DNA from: Actinomycetes bacterium
GTDB lineage: Bacteria; Actinomycetota; Coriobacteriia; Coriobacteriales; Coriobacteriaceae
Length of the DNA: 6,719 nucleotides
Assembly (NCBI GenBank): GCA_023441725.1
Contig: JAEZNV010000073.1
Coordinates: 1 to 6,719 of the forward strand
Direction of reading: 5' to 3'
Position 1 is the stretch's first letter. Every line of letters starts with the position of its first letter. The notes below the pieces were generated by a model. It saw only the letters and a list, made by a program, of their open reading frames with translations, had not been told where the DNA came from and did not search any database. A program made the translations under genes and the position numbers. Shown here piece after piece: positions 6,238 to 6,719 of the stretch.

Positions 6238-6242
6238 TTCGT
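6227..6242. promoter_or_regulatory. LexA/SOS-box-like operator upstream of rarA (CGAAC-N4-GTTCG)
   Basis: ACGAACGGTAGTTCGT is a 6+6 perfect dyad around GGTA. It contains the GAAC-N4-GTTC core of LexA boxes in Gram-positive bacteria and actinobacteria. The two middle bases do not follow the fuller Bacillus pattern CGAACRNRYGTTYG at its R and Y positions. It spans the last codons and the TAG of the dNTPase gene and ends about 10 bases before a TATACT -10 candidate, a position where a bound repressor would block RNA polymerase. I found no second GAAC-N4-GTTC in the window by eye. It could also form a small hairpin in RNA, but there is no T-tract after it. LexA binding is inference. Confidence 0.55.
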
Positions 6243-6252
6243 ATATATTCGG

Positions 6253-6258
6253 TATACT
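6253..6258 (+). promoter_or_regulatory. Possible -10 element for rarA (TATACT)
   Basis: TATACT matches five of six -10 consensus bases and sits in the short A+T-rich gap before rarA. A recognisable -35 is missing; the expected region (about 6229-6236) falls inside the GAAC-N4-GTTC dyad. A second overlapping -10-like hexamer, TATATT, is at 6244-6249. Confidence 0.4.
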
Positions 6259-6266
6259 TATTAGTG

Positions 6267-6278
6267 AAAAACGTTTTT
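6267..6278. promoter_or_regulatory. 12-bp palindrome AAAAACGTTTTT in the rarA leader
   Basis: A perfect, gapless dyad lies between the -10 candidate and the rarA start. Having no loop, it is a poor RNA hairpin and would more naturally be a protein-binding site or simply A+T-rich leader sequence. No regulator can be named. Confidence 0.25.
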
Positions 6279-6298
6279 GATTGATGCACGGGATGGCT

Positions 6299-6719
6299 AT
6301 GGACGACCTTTTTTCTGCCTCGACGCGCGAGCGTTCCTTTAAAAATGCGCCGCTTGCGGTTCGCATGCGCCCCAATTCGCTCGACGAGTATGTGGGCCAG
6401 CAAAAGGCCGTGGGCAAGGGTTCGTGGCTGCGTGCGGCAATCGAGCATGATGTGCTATCGAGCGTGATTCTGTATGGGCCGGCCGGCACGGGCAAGACGA
6501 CACTGGCCCACATTATCGCTAACCATACCAAGAGCGAGTTTGTCGAGGTCAGCGCCGTGACGGGCACCGTGAAGGACTTGCGTCGCGTGATTGACGAGGC
6601 AAAGACGCGCCTGAATACGTATGACCGCCGTACCATCTTGTTCATCGACGAGATTCACCGTTTTTCGAAGTCGCAGCAGGATGCGCTTTTGCATGCGGTT
6701 GAAAACCGTACCGTCATTA
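6299..6719 (+). CDS. rarA: RarA/MgsA AAA+ ATPase, N-terminal part (3' end outside window)
   Basis: DNA-dependent ATPase of the clamp-loader-like RarA/MgsA/Mgs1/WRNIP1 family, which acts at stalled or damaged replication forks. The first 140 residues are visible. They include LAVRMRPNSLDEYVGQ (19-34), the box VI-like start of this family; the Walker A loop GPAGTGKTT (60-68), with Ala where Pro is more usual; and Walker B FIDEIHRFSKSQQDALL (115-131), whose IHRF and QQDALL are characteristic of RarA rather than RuvB or DnaX. The start is uncertain: in-frame ATGs lie at 6284, 6293 and 6299. I choose 6299 because GGGA (6290-6293) precedes it by five bases; it is too close to 6293, and 6284 has no site. 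The 61-base gap after the dNTPase holds the putative operator and promoter. The sensor, arginine-finger and tetramerisation regions lie beyond the edge. Confidence 0.93.
   Translation, partial: MDDLFSASTRERSFKNAPLAVRMRPNSLDEYVGQQKAVGKGSWLRAAIEHDVLSSVILYGPAGTGKTTLAHIIANHTKSEFVEVSAVTGTVKDLRRVIDEAKTRLNTYDRRTILFIDEIHRFSKSQQDALLHAVENRTVI

Noticed and set aside
5587..6645. A 352-codon open frame on the - strand
   Set aside because: It runs across the antisense of both the dNTPase and rarA genes and through their promoter region; both + strand genes are well supported.

Overview
The window looks like part of a bacterial chromosome, probably from a G+C-rich actinobacterium of the Coriobacteriia (Collinsella-like). 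This placement is inference: it rests on base composition judged by eye, G/C-ending codons, TTG start codons, and a gene set and short GGGGAC palindromes that I associate with that group. No database search was possible. Every gene I can support reads on the + strand, the genes are closely packed, and there are no tRNAs, rRNAs, CRISPR arrays, transposase genes or phage genes.

Layout. Positions 1-1247 hold the C-terminal half of isoleucyl-tRNA synthetase (ileS), cut by the left edge. A 215-base gap follows, with a long perfect palindrome, then a canonical rho-independent terminator, then a weak promoter. Next come lspA (lipoprotein signal peptidase) and an RluA-family pseudouridine synthase, coupled by a one-base stop/start overlap. 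After a short gap with a possible promoter comes a membrane-bound family 2 glycosyltransferase that ends in a strong hairpin. A small type IV prepilin peptidase and an HD-domain dNTP triphosphohydrolase follow, 31 bases apart. The right edge cuts rarA, which encodes an AAA+ replication-maintenance ATPase.

Functionally the window is mostly housekeeping: translation (ileS, the pseudouridine synthase), envelope and surface work (lspA, glycosyltransferase, prepilin peptidase), and nucleotide-pool and replication-fork maintenance (dNTPase, rarA). I see no new multi-gene system. The most interesting signals are non-coding. One is a LexA/SOS-box-like dyad (CGAAC-N4-GTTCG) across the dNTPase stop codon, just upstream of rarA. 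The others are two intergenic palindromes that share GGGGAC and look like REP-type elements, one placed between ileS and its terminator and one nested inside the terminator stem of the glycosyltransferase gene.
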